The notes under the pieces: generated by a model | Database searches by the model: none | What the model saw: the letters and a program-made list of their open reading frames with translations, nothing else | Told to the model about the DNA's origin: nothing | In this document: in pieces, positions 47,190 to 55,589 of the stretch | Layout of the letters: each line of letters opens with the position of its first letter | How positions within the stretch are numbered: position 1 is the stretch's first letter | NCBI GenBank assembly: GCA_028293765.1 | Contig: JAQGOG010000080.1 | Span: forward strand, 1 to 64,000 | Direction: 5' to 3' | Source: Gammaproteobacteria bacterium | GTDB taxonomy: Bacteria > Pseudomonadota > Gammaproteobacteria > Steroidobacterales > Steroidobacteraceae | Length of the DNA stretch: 64,000 nt | Position numbers and translations under genes: made by a program

Positions 47190-48107
47190 TCACCTGGTGG
47201 ATTCAGGCTCGAGTTTGCGACACTGCTCCGCCACATGCTCGCGGATGATCTCGGCCAGCCGCAGCGCGCCGGGACCAGCATAGTCGCGGTCGGCAAATAC
47301 CAGGTAAAGATTGGCCCACCGCTCGCCGCCCTCTCGCAGCGGCAGGGGCTTGAGGATGCCGCGCTCCAGTTCGCCGCGCACCGTCTCTTCCGGGAACCAG
47401 GCAAAACCCAGCCCCATACCGGCAGCGTGGATCGACGTCGCCTTATGGCTCACCGTCCAGCTCTGCTCCGCGCCTAGGCTGGTACCGCTGCGCCGCTGGC
47501 TGCCAGTATCCCGGATTATCAGGTGACGGTATTTACGCAGGTCCTGCACCGTCAGCTCGCGCCCGAGTTGGTGCAACGGATGCTCCGGATGTGCCGCAGC
47601 GATGAAGCGCAGCCGCATCAGCGGATCCCCGACAAATCCTGGTGGCACCTGCGAGCAGATCGCCAGATCAACCTTACGCTGCAGGAGCGCCTCCTCGGAG
47701 CCGCTGAGCACGCTTTCGTACAGCTCGATGCGGGTCCGCGGCCGTTCCTCGGCGAACCGCGCGAAGCATTGCAAGAGCAACCAAGTGGGAAAGACGATCT
47801 CCACCGCCAGCCGCAGCTCCGATTCCCAGCCCGCCGCGAGGCTGCCGGCAGCCGCCTCCAGCGCGCTGGCCTCCTCCATCAGCGCCTTGGCACGGCGGTA
47901 GAGCACTTCGCCGGTTGGCGTCAGGTGCGCCTTGCGCCCGACCACCGCGAACGCCTTTACCCCCAGCTGCGCCTCGATCCTCTGCACGGCATAGGTGACC
48001 GCCGACTGACTTTTATGCAGCACCTCGGCGGCTTGGGCATACCCGCCGGCGTCGACCACCGCCAGCAGCGAACGCCAGTGCTCCAAGGAAATGCGTGGGT
48101 AATCCAT
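47190..48107 (-). CDS. LysR-family transcriptional regulator
   Basis: A 305-residue LysR regulator with the N-terminal winged helix-turn-helix (about 5-65: WRSLLAVVDAGGYAQAAEVL, HKSQSAVTYAVQRIE, LGVKAFAVVGRKAHLT) and a type-2 periplasmic-binding-like sensor domain (about 95-300). It is divergent from the azoreductase and pirin genes, and the 119-base gap contains paired operator-like sites, so it most likely controls them and itself. Confidence 0.94.
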   Translation of the reverse strand: MDYPRISLEHWRSLLAVVDAGGYAQAAEVLHKSQSAVTYAVQRIEAQLGVKAFAVVGRKAHLTPTGEVLYRRAKALMEEASALEAAAGSLAAGWESELRLAVEIVFPTWLLLQCFARFAEERPRTRIELYESVLSGSEEALLQRKVDLAICSQVPPGFVGDPLMRLRFIAAAHPEHPLHQLGRELTVQDLRKYRHLIIRDTGSQRRSGTSLGAEQSWTVSHKATSIHAAGMGLGFAWFPEETVRGELERGILKPLPLREGGERWANLYLVFADRDYAGPGALRLAEIIREHVAEQCRKLEPESTR

Positions 48108-48110
48108 GAT

Positions 48111-48166
48111 CTATCCATTCATCAGATAGGTAGACGCTAAACATTCTACTTTTTTATCTAATGAAT
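48111..48166. promoter_or_regulatory. Paired LysR-type operator sites in a divergent promoter
   Basis: ATTCATCAGAT (48117-48127) and its near-perfect inverse ATCTAATGAAT (48156-48166) lie between the divergent LysR and azoreductase genes. The first overlaps a CTATC/GATAG dyad (48111-48129) that contains ATC-N9-GAT, the LysR/NodD-type box. The region is AT-rich against a GC-rich background. Two sites about 39 bases apart fit the recognition and activation sites of LysR regulators. Confidence 0.6.
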
Positions 48167-48226
48167 AAATACTTGAATAACGCCCAGTTGGAGCGCGGTC
48201 GCTCCACCCTTTCAAGGAGACGTGTC

Positions 48227-48832
48227 GTGACCACCCTGCTGCAGATCAACGCCAGCCTGAACAACGGCAAAGGCCAGTCCAGCCAGCTGGCCAACCAGTT
48301 CGTCGCCGCCTTCCAGAAGAGCCATCCGGAAGCGAAGATCGTGATGCGCGATGTCGCCGCAACCGAGCCGGTACCGCATCTGGATGCCGAACGGTTTGGC
48401 GCTTTTATCACCAAGGCGGACGAGCGCACCCTCGCCCAGCACTCGGTGGTGGCGTACTCCGACAGTCTGATCGATGAACTGAGCCAGGCCCAGGTGATCG
48501 TGTTGGGCTTGCCAATGTACAACTTCGGCGTACCGTCGCAGCTGAAGGCCTACTTCGACCACATTGCACGCGTTGGCGTAACGTTTAAATACACCGACAA
48601 GGGTCCAGTGGGATTGCTCGCCGGCAAGAAGGTGTACGTTTTCGCGGCCCGGGGCGGACTATATGCCGGTACGCCGATGGACACGCAAACCAGCTACGTG
48701 CGCGACTTCCTGCGCTTCCTTGGCATGGCCGACGTGGAATTCGTCTACGCGGAAGGCCTCAACATCAGCCCCCAGAGCAAGGAAGCGGGCTTGGCCAAGG
48801 CGGCAGCCGATATCGCTCGACTCGCAGCCTGA
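48227..48832 (+). CDS. azoR: FMN-dependent NADH-azoreductase
   Basis: A 201-residue flavodoxin-fold quinone/azo reductase. Key blocks are the FMN phosphate loop LLQINASLNNGKGQSSQL, the FMN-ring region VLGLPMYNFGVPSQLKAYFDHI (in two parts) and FAARGGLYAGTP. It reduces quinones or azo bonds by two electrons with NADH. The GTG at 48227 has AAGGAGA six bases upstream, and the protein then starts where relatives do; the frame's earlier ATG at 48161 lies in the operator region. It is followed 24 bases later by a pirin gene. Confidence 0.92.
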   Translation: MTTLLQINASLNNGKGQSSQLANQFVAAFQKSHPEAKIVMRDVAATEPVPHLDAERFGAFITKADERTLAQHSVVAYSDSLIDELSQAQVIVLGLPMYNFGVPSQLKAYFDHIARVGVTFKYTDKGPVGLLAGKKVYVFAARGGLYAGTPMDTQTSYVRDFLRFLGMADVEFVYAEGLNISPQSKEAGLAKAAADIARLAA

Positions 48833-48856
48833 CGTCTGCCGTTTAGGAGAACTACA

Positions 48857-49741
48857 ATGAACACCCGCTCGCTCGTCCACATCATCGAGTCGGTGCCAAC
48901 TTCCGACGGCGCCGGAGTTAAACTCCGTCGCAGTCTGGGTAGCCAGCCCGGCATGCGCGTGGATCCGTTCTTGATGCTCGATGAGTTCTACTCCGATAAC
49001 CCGGACGACTACATCAGCGGCTTCCCATCGCATCCGCATCGCGGCTTCGAAACCGTCACCTACATGCTCGACGGCCACATGCGCCATGAGGATCACTTAG
49101 GCAACCGCGGCAATCTCGGCCCGGGCGACGTGCAGTGGATGACAGCGGCGCGCGGTATCATCCATTCCGAAATGCCACAGCAGAGCGCGGGCCGAATGCG
49201 CGGCTTCCAGCTGTGGCTCAATCTGCCCTCGAAGGAGAAAATGAAGCCCGCCCACTACCGCGACATTCCTGTCAGCGAGATCCCGCTGATAGAGCTGCCG
49301 CGTGGCGGCGAAGTGAAAGTCATTGCAGGCACGCTCAACCTGGAGGGTGACGCCACCAATGGCCCAATCAACGGCAGCGACAATAAGATCAGCACCGATC
49401 CGCTGTATCTGGATGTCCGCTTGCCTCCAGGAGCGGAATTCAGCGCACCCATTACGACGGGTCACAATGCCTTCCTCTACGCCTATGAAGGCAGCGCTAG
49501 GATCGGAACGGCTGGCGCGGCCAAGCCGTTGCCACATCGAACCGCAGGCGTCTTGTCCGACGGCGACAGCGTACGCGTGCAGGCTGGAGCCGAAGGCGTA
49601 CGCTTCCTGTTGCTGGCGGCCAGGCCAATACACGAACCGGTGGTTCAGTACGGGCCGTTCGTAATGAACACGCGTGAGGAAATCGAACAGGCGCTTGCTG
49701 ACTACCGCGGCGGCCGTCTGGCAGTTGCGGCTGGAGGCTGA
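48857..49741 (+). CDS. Pirin family protein
   Basis: A 294-residue bicupin pirin with the metal ligands in place: H59 and H61 (PSHPHRGFE), H103 and E105 (IIHSEM). Pirins of this type include quercetin 2,3-dioxygenase-like enzymes and redox-sensing proteins. AGGAG lies seven bases before the ATG. Co-directional with the azoreductase and controlled from the same divergent promoter, so a quinone or flavonoid stress response is a fair inference. Confidence 0.93.
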   Translation: MNTRSLVHIIESVPTSDGAGVKLRRSLGSQPGMRVDPFLMLDEFYSDNPDDYISGFPSHPHRGFETVTYMLDGHMRHEDHLGNRGNLGPGDVQWMTAARGIIHSEMPQQSAGRMRGFQLWLNLPSKEKMKPAHYRDIPVSEIPLIELPRGGEVKVIAGTLNLEGDATNGPINGSDNKISTDPLYLDVRLPPGAEFSAPITTGHNAFLYAYEGSARIGTAGAAKPLPHRTAGVLSDGDSVRVQAGAEGVRFLLLAARPIHEPVVQYGPFVMNTREEIEQALADYRGGRLAVAAGG

Positions 49742-50005
49742 CACCGCAAGCCGCGACGCACCCCGTGCACAGGAGCAGCGTCCGAGCCAGACGCTCAACA
49801 CCCGCGCGCCGGTCGAGGGGAGTTGCCTTCCCGAACGCGACGGTGAAATGCTGCACTGCGGGGTTTTGGACGGACGTCCTTGGATAGCGCCGACCCCGCA
49901 ATAGCGGCTCTTTGTTTCGACTGAAACAGATCAGGCCACCGCCCGGAATCATTGTGCAACCCGCGCTTCTCATCGTAACGGCAACCCGCAACCGGGACGC
50001 TCACG

Positions 50006-50491
50006 ATGATCGGAACCGCGTTACCTTTAGCCGCAGAGAGAGAACCTCCGTTGGGTTCACACGTCGTCACGGCGCGTCGCGGGTATTTGCACCACGGAAT
50101 ATACGTCGGCGAAGGAAAGGTCGTCCACTACGCGGGACTTGTCAACGGCCTGCGCGGAGGGCCGGTCGAAGAAACCGCGCTCGATCGTTTCACCCGAGGC
50201 AGACCCACCTGGGTCAGATTCGATGTCCCGTCGAACTTCGATTCTCGAGAAGTCGTCCGGCGCGCGCGCTCCCGAGTGGGTGAGGATTGCTATCGGTTGC
50301 TGACCAACAATTGCGAGCACTTCTGCGAATGGTGTCTTCGCGGTGAGCCGCGCAGCTATCAAGTTGAAGCCTGGCTGGCTCGCCCGAGACGCGTGGTGAG
50401 GGCGACGCTCGACTTGATCGCGCAACGATTCGCCGCGCCGGGACGATCCAGTCTGCATGCCGCCCGGCCTGATGCTACCAACGCCTGTTGA
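50006..50491 (+). CDS. LRAT-like (NlpC/P60-superfamily) domain protein
   Basis: A 161-residue protein with the lecithin-retinol-acyltransferase domain: first histidine in YLHHGIYVG (H30), second in VVHYAG (H41) and the nucleophile in NNCEHFCEWC (C103). This His-His-Cys set is complete. In eukaryotes LRAT transfers acyl groups; bacterial members are largely uncharacterised and may be acyltransferases, phospholipases or amidases. No signal peptide; the C-terminal 40 residues are basic. The start is not well supported (GGGACG site only). The 264 bases before it hold nothing recognised. Confidence 0.82.
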   Translation: MIGTALPLAAEREPPLGSHVVTARRGYLHHGIYVGEGKVVHYAGLVNGLRGGPVEETALDRFTRGRPTWVRFDVPSNFDSREVVRRARSRVGEDCYRLLTNNCEHFCEWCLRGEPRSYQVEAWLARPRRVVRATLDLIAQRFAAPGRSSLHAARPDATNAC

Positions 50492-50655
50492 GACTCTGGG
50501 CGAGGGCCGCCCCGAGAAATGCGCACTTGCGGCCGCCCCCGGCTCGTACGGAGGCGGGTCCTTGGCTGCTGCGTTGCTGCGCAAGTTACGTCTGAAACTT
50601 CTGATGGGGTGTTCGAAACCACTGCGTAGCGCGCGGAACTCACGCTTTCTCCCTA

Positions 50656-50680
50656 TCTGGCGGCACTCCCGCACGCCAGA
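50656..50680 (+). promoter_or_regulatory. 5' leader stem-loop of the UrcA-like gene
   Basis: TCTGGCG and CGCCAGA form a perfect 7-pair stem around the 11-base loop GCACTCCCGCA, ending eight bases before the AGGAG of the gene at 50700. The same structure, with a different but still fully paired stem and a matching loop, precedes the next gene (51285-51309). The loop's CTCC could pair with the GGAG of the ribosome site. RNA-level control is inferred. Confidence 0.6.
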
Positions 50681-50699
50681 CACGTACAGGAGAAACAAT

Positions 50700-51134
50700 A
50701 TGACCCGTTCAACGTTCAAATTCGGATTCCCCTTGACGATTGCCCTCGCCGTGACCGGGGCCGCAGCCTTTGCTCAGGATAAGAATTCGGCGTCGGACAT
50801 AAAGGTCCGTGCCGGACAGGTACAGGAGACGACAGAGTATTCAGACGACGGAATTCCCGTCGAGCGTTATAAGGCGGAGCGCGCCGTGAGCTACGCCAAC
50901 CTCGACCTTTCCCGGACTTCCGACGCAACCGAGCTCCAGGAGCGTGTCAAGCAGGCAGCCAAGGATGTCTGCAAGGAACTGGACACGGCGGAGCCCCTCG
51001 ATGTGTCAGACGACCCCAACGACAACACGACTTGCGTGAGGGACGCGACAGCGGGTGCAATGAGCCAAGTGAAGGCCGCAATCGCCGCCGCGACGAACGG
51101 AAGCGGGCACGCTACGCAGGCGAATCTCAAGTAG
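50700..51134 (+). CDS. UrcA-family exported protein
   Basis: A 144-residue exported protein with a signal peptide ending near residue 25 (GAAAFAQ). Residues about 60-105 match the UrcA family: ERAVSYANLDLSR, LQERVKQAAKDVCKELD and a second cysteine near TTCVRDAT, probably disulfide-linked. UrcA was named in Caulobacter from a uranium-responsive gene; its function is unknown. AGGAG is seven bases before the ATG. Its leader carries a stem-loop shared with the next gene. Confidence 0.85.
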   Translation: MTRSTFKFGFPLTIALAVTGAAAFAQDKNSASDIKVRAGQVQETTEYSDDGIPVERYKAERAVSYANLDLSRTSDATELQERVKQAAKDVCKELDTAEPLDVSDDPNDNTTCVRDATAGAMSQVKAAIAAATNGSGHATQANLK

Positions 51135-51284
51135 GCGCGGCGCGTCGGTCCGGGGAGCCGAATTGCAGCCGCATGCTTCCCGGCGACTCCGCTTGAGGAG
51201 ATGGCCGGGTGTGTTACGTTTGAAACCTTTAGCCGCGTGCCGAGAAGTCAACGCGACACATTCGTCCAACACGCTTGCTCCGCA

Positions 51285-51309
51285 ACCGGCGGCACTCCCG
51301 CTCGCCGGT
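51285..51309 (+). promoter_or_regulatory. 5' leader stem-loop of the lipoprotein gene
   Basis: ACCGGCG and CGCCGGT pair perfectly over 7 positions around the loop GCACTCCCGCT. Relative to the element at 50656, paired stem positions changed on both sides while pairing and the first ten loop bases stayed the same, which is covariation. It ends seven bases before ACAGGAGAA of the gene at 51329. Confidence 0.6.
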
Positions 51310-51328
51310 CACAGACAGGAGAAGCTAC

Positions 51329-51817
51329 ATGATACGTCCGACCGTAAAACTCGGGCTGCCACTGCTGGTGGTACTGGCGACCGGGTGCACGACGATGGGA
51401 ACAGGATTCGGCTCGACGGCTTCGGGCTCGAACCCGGTCAACTTCAGCTGGAAGAGCTCCGACACCGTTTCCGGATCGATGAACGCAACGCTGTCGAACG
51501 GCAAGACTTTCACCGGCCAGTTCTTCCAGATTACGAGTGACACGACAGTCGATAACCTCGGCCCTTTGTGGGATGGGTGGGGTGGTTACGGTCCCCGTGG
51601 CGGCTTCGGAGGCGACTGGGGCTTCTGGGACGCCGGGCCGGAGTTCATCACGCACTACTCCGGCAAGGTAGTGGCCAATCTCGCTACTCCGGATGGCAAG
51701 CACATGCGCTGCACATTTCAGCTCGTTCATCCTTCTGACGGGATGGCGGGTGGCGGCCGCGGGCAGTGCCAGCTGCCGCAGGGCAAAAACATCGATGCAA
51801 CCTTCCCAACCGCTTGA
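51329..51817 (+). CDS. Exported lipoprotein of unknown function
   Basis: A 162-residue protein with a lipoprotein signal (LLVVLATGC, lipobox cysteine at 18). The mature part is beta-rich, contains a glycine/tryptophan-rich middle (WDGWGGYGPRGGFGG and on) and two cysteines near the end (RCTFQLVHPS and GQCQLPQG) that could form a disulfide. No family recognised. GGAGAA precedes the ATG by eight bases. The matching leader structure suggests co-regulation with the UrcA-like gene just upstream. Confidence 0.8.
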   Translation: MIRPTVKLGLPLLVVLATGCTTMGTGFGSTASGSNPVNFSWKSSDTVSGSMNATLSNGKTFTGQFFQITSDTTVDNLGPLWDGWGGYGPRGGFGGDWGFWDAGPEFITHYSGKVVANLATPDGKHMRCTFQLVHPSDGMAGGGRGQCQLPQGKNIDATFPTA

Positions 51818-52042
51818 GGAGAACGGAGGAGCGAACGCTGGCGACGCCGATGCGCGTCAGCGTCGCACTCACGCAGGGCAACTGCGCGGCTACGTTGCCA
51901 AGCCACCCGGCCATGCCTGGAACTAACCGGTCCCGCGATCAGGGCGTCAGCAACGTACTACGTTTGACCGTGCGTCGCCGGTGGCACCGCGGCGGGCTCG
52001 CCAGCGATCACTGGGCGAGCGCCAGCCGAATGACGAATGCTC

Positions 52043-52573
52043 TCAGGAAGCGCCGAGCAACTTATCAACGTTTTTGTCGGCCAGGATGCTTTCGCCCGCG
52101 GCCGAGGCTGACGGCGACGCGCTCGTCTTGGCCGAATCGGCAGCAACCGGGCGAGGCATGCGTACGGCACCGTTGAACGTAGCGCCGTCGACGACGCTGA
52201 CCCGCGGGGCGACGAGATCACCGACGACGTTCCCACTGGGCGAGACGACAATCGAGTCGCTAGCCTCCAGATCGCCTTCGACGGTGCCTTTAACCGTAAT
52301 TACACGGGCTCGGACATTTCCGACTACCACTCCGCCAAAGCCCACCGTCAAACTTGCCGTGTGGGTGATCGAGCCTTGTATCTGCCCCAACAAGACGAGA
52401 TCCTCGTCCGCCGACAGTTCGCCCTTGAACCTGAGGGTCTTCCCCAGGATCATCACCGTGCGCTGAGCATTTCCGGGCGCGTTTGGGCTCGCAGGAGCCG
52501 CGGATTCCGTCCCGGCCGCAGTCGAGGATGCGCTTTCACTCGCGCGCCCATTCTGACTGTTAAATACCGACAT
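52043..52573 (-). CDS. Bactofilin
   Basis: A 176-residue bactofilin, a self-assembling right-handed beta-helix cytoskeletal protein. The core (about 30-130) has the repeating pattern LRFKGELSADEDLVLLGQ, IQGSITHTASLTVG and KGTVEGDLEASDSI. Tails rich in alanine and serine flank it, as usual. Bactofilins form filaments at the membrane and place cell-wall or other enzymes. An ATG at 52588 would add five residues. It lies directly downstream of a second bactofilin, an apparent operon. Confidence 0.9.
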   Translation of the reverse strand: MSVFNSQNGRASESASSTAAGTESAAPASPNAPGNAQRTVMILGKTLRFKGELSADEDLVLLGQIQGSITHTASLTVGFGGVVVGNVRARVITVKGTVEGDLEASDSIVVSPSGNVVGDLVAPRVSVVDGATFNGAVRMPRPVAADSAKTSASPSASAAGESILADKNVDKLLGAS

Positions 52574-52591
52574 GATTGTTTTTCCCATACG

Positions 52592-53011
52592 TCACCGGCC
52601 AGCGCCACGCGCGGCTTCCGCGGACTGTACCGGTCGACCGTCCGATTGACGACTGGACCGGGCTGTCTTACCCGTCTCCATGAGCACGTTACCGTTAAAA
52701 TTGGCCCCCTCGACGATGCTGACGCTTGGCGCGCTGACGTCGCCTGCCAGGTGGGCACTCTCCATCACTGCCACCGACGTCGTGGCATTCAAGTCACCCT
52801 CGACCGTGCCCTCCACGACAATGACCTGCCCCTTGATATCGGCCTTCACGTGTCCTTCGCGACAAACCGTGAGACGTTGCGAGTGGGTGATCGAGCCCTC
52901 CACCTCCCCGCGTATCATGAGATCTTCATCGGCATGCAACTCACCCTTGAAACGCAACGAAGGTCCCAGAATCGAGACCTGCTCGCGGGGTGGATCGTTC
53001 TGACTTCCCAT
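52592..53011 (-). CDS. Bactofilin
   Basis: A 139-residue bactofilin with the beta-helix core LRFKGELHADEDLMIRGE, EGSITHSQRLTV and VVEGTVEGDLNATTSV. It is shorter than its neighbour, with hardly any N-terminal tail. The start at 53011 has GGGAGAA six bases upstream; the frame is open further to 53284 but no earlier ATG has such a site. Two adjacent bactofilins that differ in tail length often co-assemble. Confidence 0.9.
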   Translation of the reverse strand: MGSQNDPPREQVSILGPSLRFKGELHADEDLMIRGEVEGSITHSQRLTVCREGHVKADIKGQVIVVEGTVEGDLNATTSVAVMESAHLAGDVSAPSVSIVEGANFNGNVLMETGKTARSSRQSDGRPVQSAEAARGAGR

Positions 53012-53337
53012 CAAAGTTCTCCCATGTCGCTGCATCGTGCCTGGGCGCGGTGGCACAGAACCTCCGTTCGCACGCGCTGTGGCATTGCATATTGTCCGCG
53101 CTTTCGCATTGTCGCCAATGGGATACAGATCACGGCCTTCAGCACACTCTTGAGAACTCGGTCGCATGATCCACTCTTTGATCCCCACGAAGCCGGATCG
53201 GCAAACTACTGATTTCTTCAGGTCGGCGAATTTCACTGCCGCCTGAGGTCCCGGAGTGCCTCCGCGAGCACCAGCCCGGGGCACGGAAAGTCGCCCCCGG
53301 GCCCCGCGATGCGCACCGCAATTGGGACCACCGCGAC

Positions 53338-53835
53338 TTGAACGAGGCGTGCGCAGCGGCGAGCGCAGCGGCGTGCGCAGCGGGAACGAGCTTTGCGGCT
53401 TGGACCCTTCAGATAGCCGCAGCCGATGACGCGATCTTGAACACTCACCTCTCAGCAGCAGACCTGTCGCATTTTGCGCAAGTGTTACACGAGCGCGAAG
53501 CGCAGCTGCGCCGCGAGATTCTCGAGAGGCGCCAGCGGGCCGCGAATGAAAGGTTTACCCAGGTGGCGAGCGAAGCTCCGGACGTGGAGGACGCGGCCCT
53601 CGCCGACCTCGTGGGCGATTTGAACAATGCCGAGCTTGAACGCGACGTGGATGAGCTCCGCGAAATTGAGGCGGCGCTGGGGCGGATCGAGGCAGGCAGC
53701 TACGGAATCTGCCTGCAGTGTGGAAATCCGATTCCGCGCGAGCGGCTGGAGGCGTTCCCCGCCGCCAGATACGACGTCCGGCATCAGGAAGAGCACGAGC
53801 AGCAGCTCGGCTCAGCGCAGCCGCCGAGTTTATAG
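53338..53835 (+). CDS. TraR/DksA-type protein with incomplete zinc finger
   Basis: A ~130-165 residue protein with a DksA/TraR-like coiled-coil (LSHFAQVLHEREAQLRREI onward, with the acidic LADLVGDLNNAELERDVDEL tip region) and a C-terminal finger. The first cysteine pair is present (ICLQCGNPIPRERLEAFP) but the second pair is replaced (AARYDVRHQ in place of the usual Cys-x2-Cys). DksA relatives bind RNA polymerase and alter initiation. The frame starts at TTG 53338; a TTG at 53437 just before NTHLSAADL is more in line with relatives. Divergent from the bactofilins. Confidence 0.85.
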   Translation: MNEACAAASAAACAAGTSFAAWTLQIAAADDAILNTHLSAADLSHFAQVLHEREAQLRREILERRQRAANERFTQVASEAPDVEDAALADLVGDLNNAELERDVDELREIEAALGRIEAGSYGICLQCGNPIPRERLEAFPAARYDVRHQEEHEQQLGSAQPPSL

Positions 53836-53937
53836 GGTCAGAGCAGCAGATCGAACCGAGCAAAAGCCCTAGTGCTTCGTCTGCGGATGCTCGAGCGACG
53901 CATCTTCCCGATCAGTCGTCCCCGCCGTTTCCGCAAG

Positions 53938-54201
53938 TCACGGCACCCGTTCATCCACTTCGAACCACACGCCCTGCTCACAACGAAGAAACGTGCTACC
54001 GCTCGCTACATACGCGCCGTCGGCATACAGAACGTCGTTGAAGTAACAGCCGGCTGCCTCGTCGCCAACCTCCTCGCGCACGAGCTCAAACGATTCCTCC
54101 GGATCGGTCTGAATCGGCGAATTGCGCCGCTCAGGGTCGGCCGCGCCCACTTGCGGGACACCCTCAGACGGCGGCGTTTCAGGCAGGGTGTTCGTTGCCA
54201 T
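53938..54201 (-). CDS. Small hypothetical protein with Cys-rich C-terminal motif
   Basis: An 87-residue protein. The start is the ATG at 54201 with GGAG seven bases before it. The N-terminal half is acidic and proline-rich; the C-terminal part reads GCYFNDVLYADGAYVASG then FLRCEQGVWFEVDE, a cysteine pair in a small beta pattern that resembles DUF1496-like proteins. Function unknown. It lies 64 bases upstream of the end of the Mn transporter gene on the same strand. Confidence 0.6.
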   Translation of the reverse strand: MATNTLPETPPSEGVPQVGAADPERRNSPIQTDPEESFELVREEVGDEAAGCYFNDVLYADGAYVASGSTFLRCEQGVWFEVDERVP

Positions 54202-54265
54202 CGATTGCTCCCGACTCGTCATGTCAACCAGCACGCCGCCATCTCGTTCCCTTCGCTCCGCGTTG

Positions 54266-55570
54266 TCAAGGGAATATCTGTCTGATCAGAACGACGTTCA
54301 GCATCACGATCAAGACCGTAGCTATGACCGCTGCAACGGCCATCCATTTGCCCATCACGAAATCCCCCATCAGGGACTTTCGCGACGACAGCACGACCAG
54401 CGCCACCATCGGCAGGGGCAGGACAAAGCTCAGCACAACCTGGCTGAGGACCATTGCGCTCATCGTGTTACAGGTGAGCGCGATGAAAAAGGCCGGCACC
54501 ATCGTGATCAGGCGGCGCACCGAGACGGGGACGCTGAAGCCGACGAACCCCTGCATGATCACCTGCCCGGCCATCGTGCCGACTACCGAGCTCGAGATTC
54601 CTGAGGCCACCAGGGCGATCAGGAAAATTCCTGCCGCGCCAACACCAAGCGCCGGAACGAGTGTGTGATACGCGACCCCCAGGTCCGCGATCCCGGGAGT
54701 TGACTTGCCGAACGCCGACGCCGCAGTCATCACCATTGCGAGATTGACGGCGCCGGCGAAGCCGAGTGCAATCACAACTTCCTGATTCGAGAACCGCAAC
54801 AGGCCCCGGCGTTCGCGATCGTTGCGTGCGGGCGTCCTGCCTTGGGTCAATCCTGAATGCAGGTACAGTGAGTGCGGCATGATCGTCGCACCAACGATCC
54901 CGACGGCCAGCACGATGGCCGACCGATCGCGCAATTGGGGGACGACGGTATGAAAAAGTGCGGTGCCCCAATCCGGCTGGGCGATTACGAGCTCGCACAG
55001 GTAGCTGAGACCGATTACGCCGACGAGTGCGGCGATCACCAGCTCGAGTGGACGGAAGCCGCTCTTGTCGAGGCGCAGAAGGGCGAAGGTCACGATCCCG
55101 GTGATGCTCAACCCATACATCAATGAGATATGAAACAGCAGGGAGAGGCCCAGGGCGCCGCCGATGAACTCCGCAATGTCCGTGGCGATCGCAGCGACTT
55201 CCGATGCCAACCACATACCGATTACGATCGGTCGTGGCAACTGCTCCCTGCACAGTTGCGCAAGATTGCGCCCTGTGACGATGCCCAGTTTGGCGGACAT
55301 GGCCTGGAAGAGCATGGCCACCACATTCGCGATCAACACCACCCACAGCAACTGGTAGCCATACGTGGAGCCGGCCTGGATGTTGGTCGCGAAGTTTCCA
55401 GGGTCCATGTAGGCAACGGAGGCCATGATCGCCGGCCCGGCGAAGGGCAGGAACGCCCGCAGTCCTTTGCGACGACCCTCGAGCGCATCACGCGTGGCGA
55501 GTTCGGTCTGCAGTGTCGCGCCGGAAATTACCGCACCGGCCATCTCCATCCGACTGACTCGCCGCAACAT
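54266..55570 (-). CDS. mntH: Nramp-family divalent metal transporter
   Basis: A 434-residue Nramp transporter with about eleven helices. The metal-site motif DPGN is present in the first helix (56-59 in VAYMDPGNF) and the second-half signature GATIMPHSLYLHSGL carries the metal-binding methionine. Such proteins import Mn2+ and sometimes Fe2+ with protons. AGGGTGA precedes the ATG by seven bases. It starts 19 bases after the oxalate-decarboxylase-like gene, so the two form an operon. Confidence 0.93.
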   Translation of the reverse strand: MLRRVSRMEMAGAVISGATLQTELATRDALEGRRKGLRAFLPFAGPAIMASVAYMDPGNFATNIQAGSTYGYQLLWVVLIANVVAMLFQAMSAKLGIVTGRNLAQLCREQLPRPIVIGMWLASEVAAIATDIAEFIGGALGLSLLFHISLMYGLSITGIVTFALLRLDKSGFRPLELVIAALVGVIGLSYLCELVIAQPDWGTALFHTVVPQLRDRSAIVLAVGIVGATIMPHSLYLHSGLTQGRTPARNDRERRGLLRFSNQEVVIALGFAGAVNLAMVMTAASAFGKSTPGIADLGVAYHTLVPALGVGAAGIFLIALVASGISSSVVGTMAGQVIMQGFVGFSVPVSVRRLITMVPAFFIALTCNTMSAMVLSQVVLSFVLPLPMVALVVLSSRKSLMGDFVMGKWMAVAAVIATVLIVMLNVVLIRQIFP

Positions 55571-55589
55571 GAATGATCACCCTGACTGT

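Noticed and set aside
53338-53436. Alanine/cysteine-rich N-terminal extension of the TraR/DksA-like protein
   Set aside because: It begins at a TTG without a ribosome site and is repetitive; a later TTG at 53437 gives a family-like start, so the extension is doubtful.
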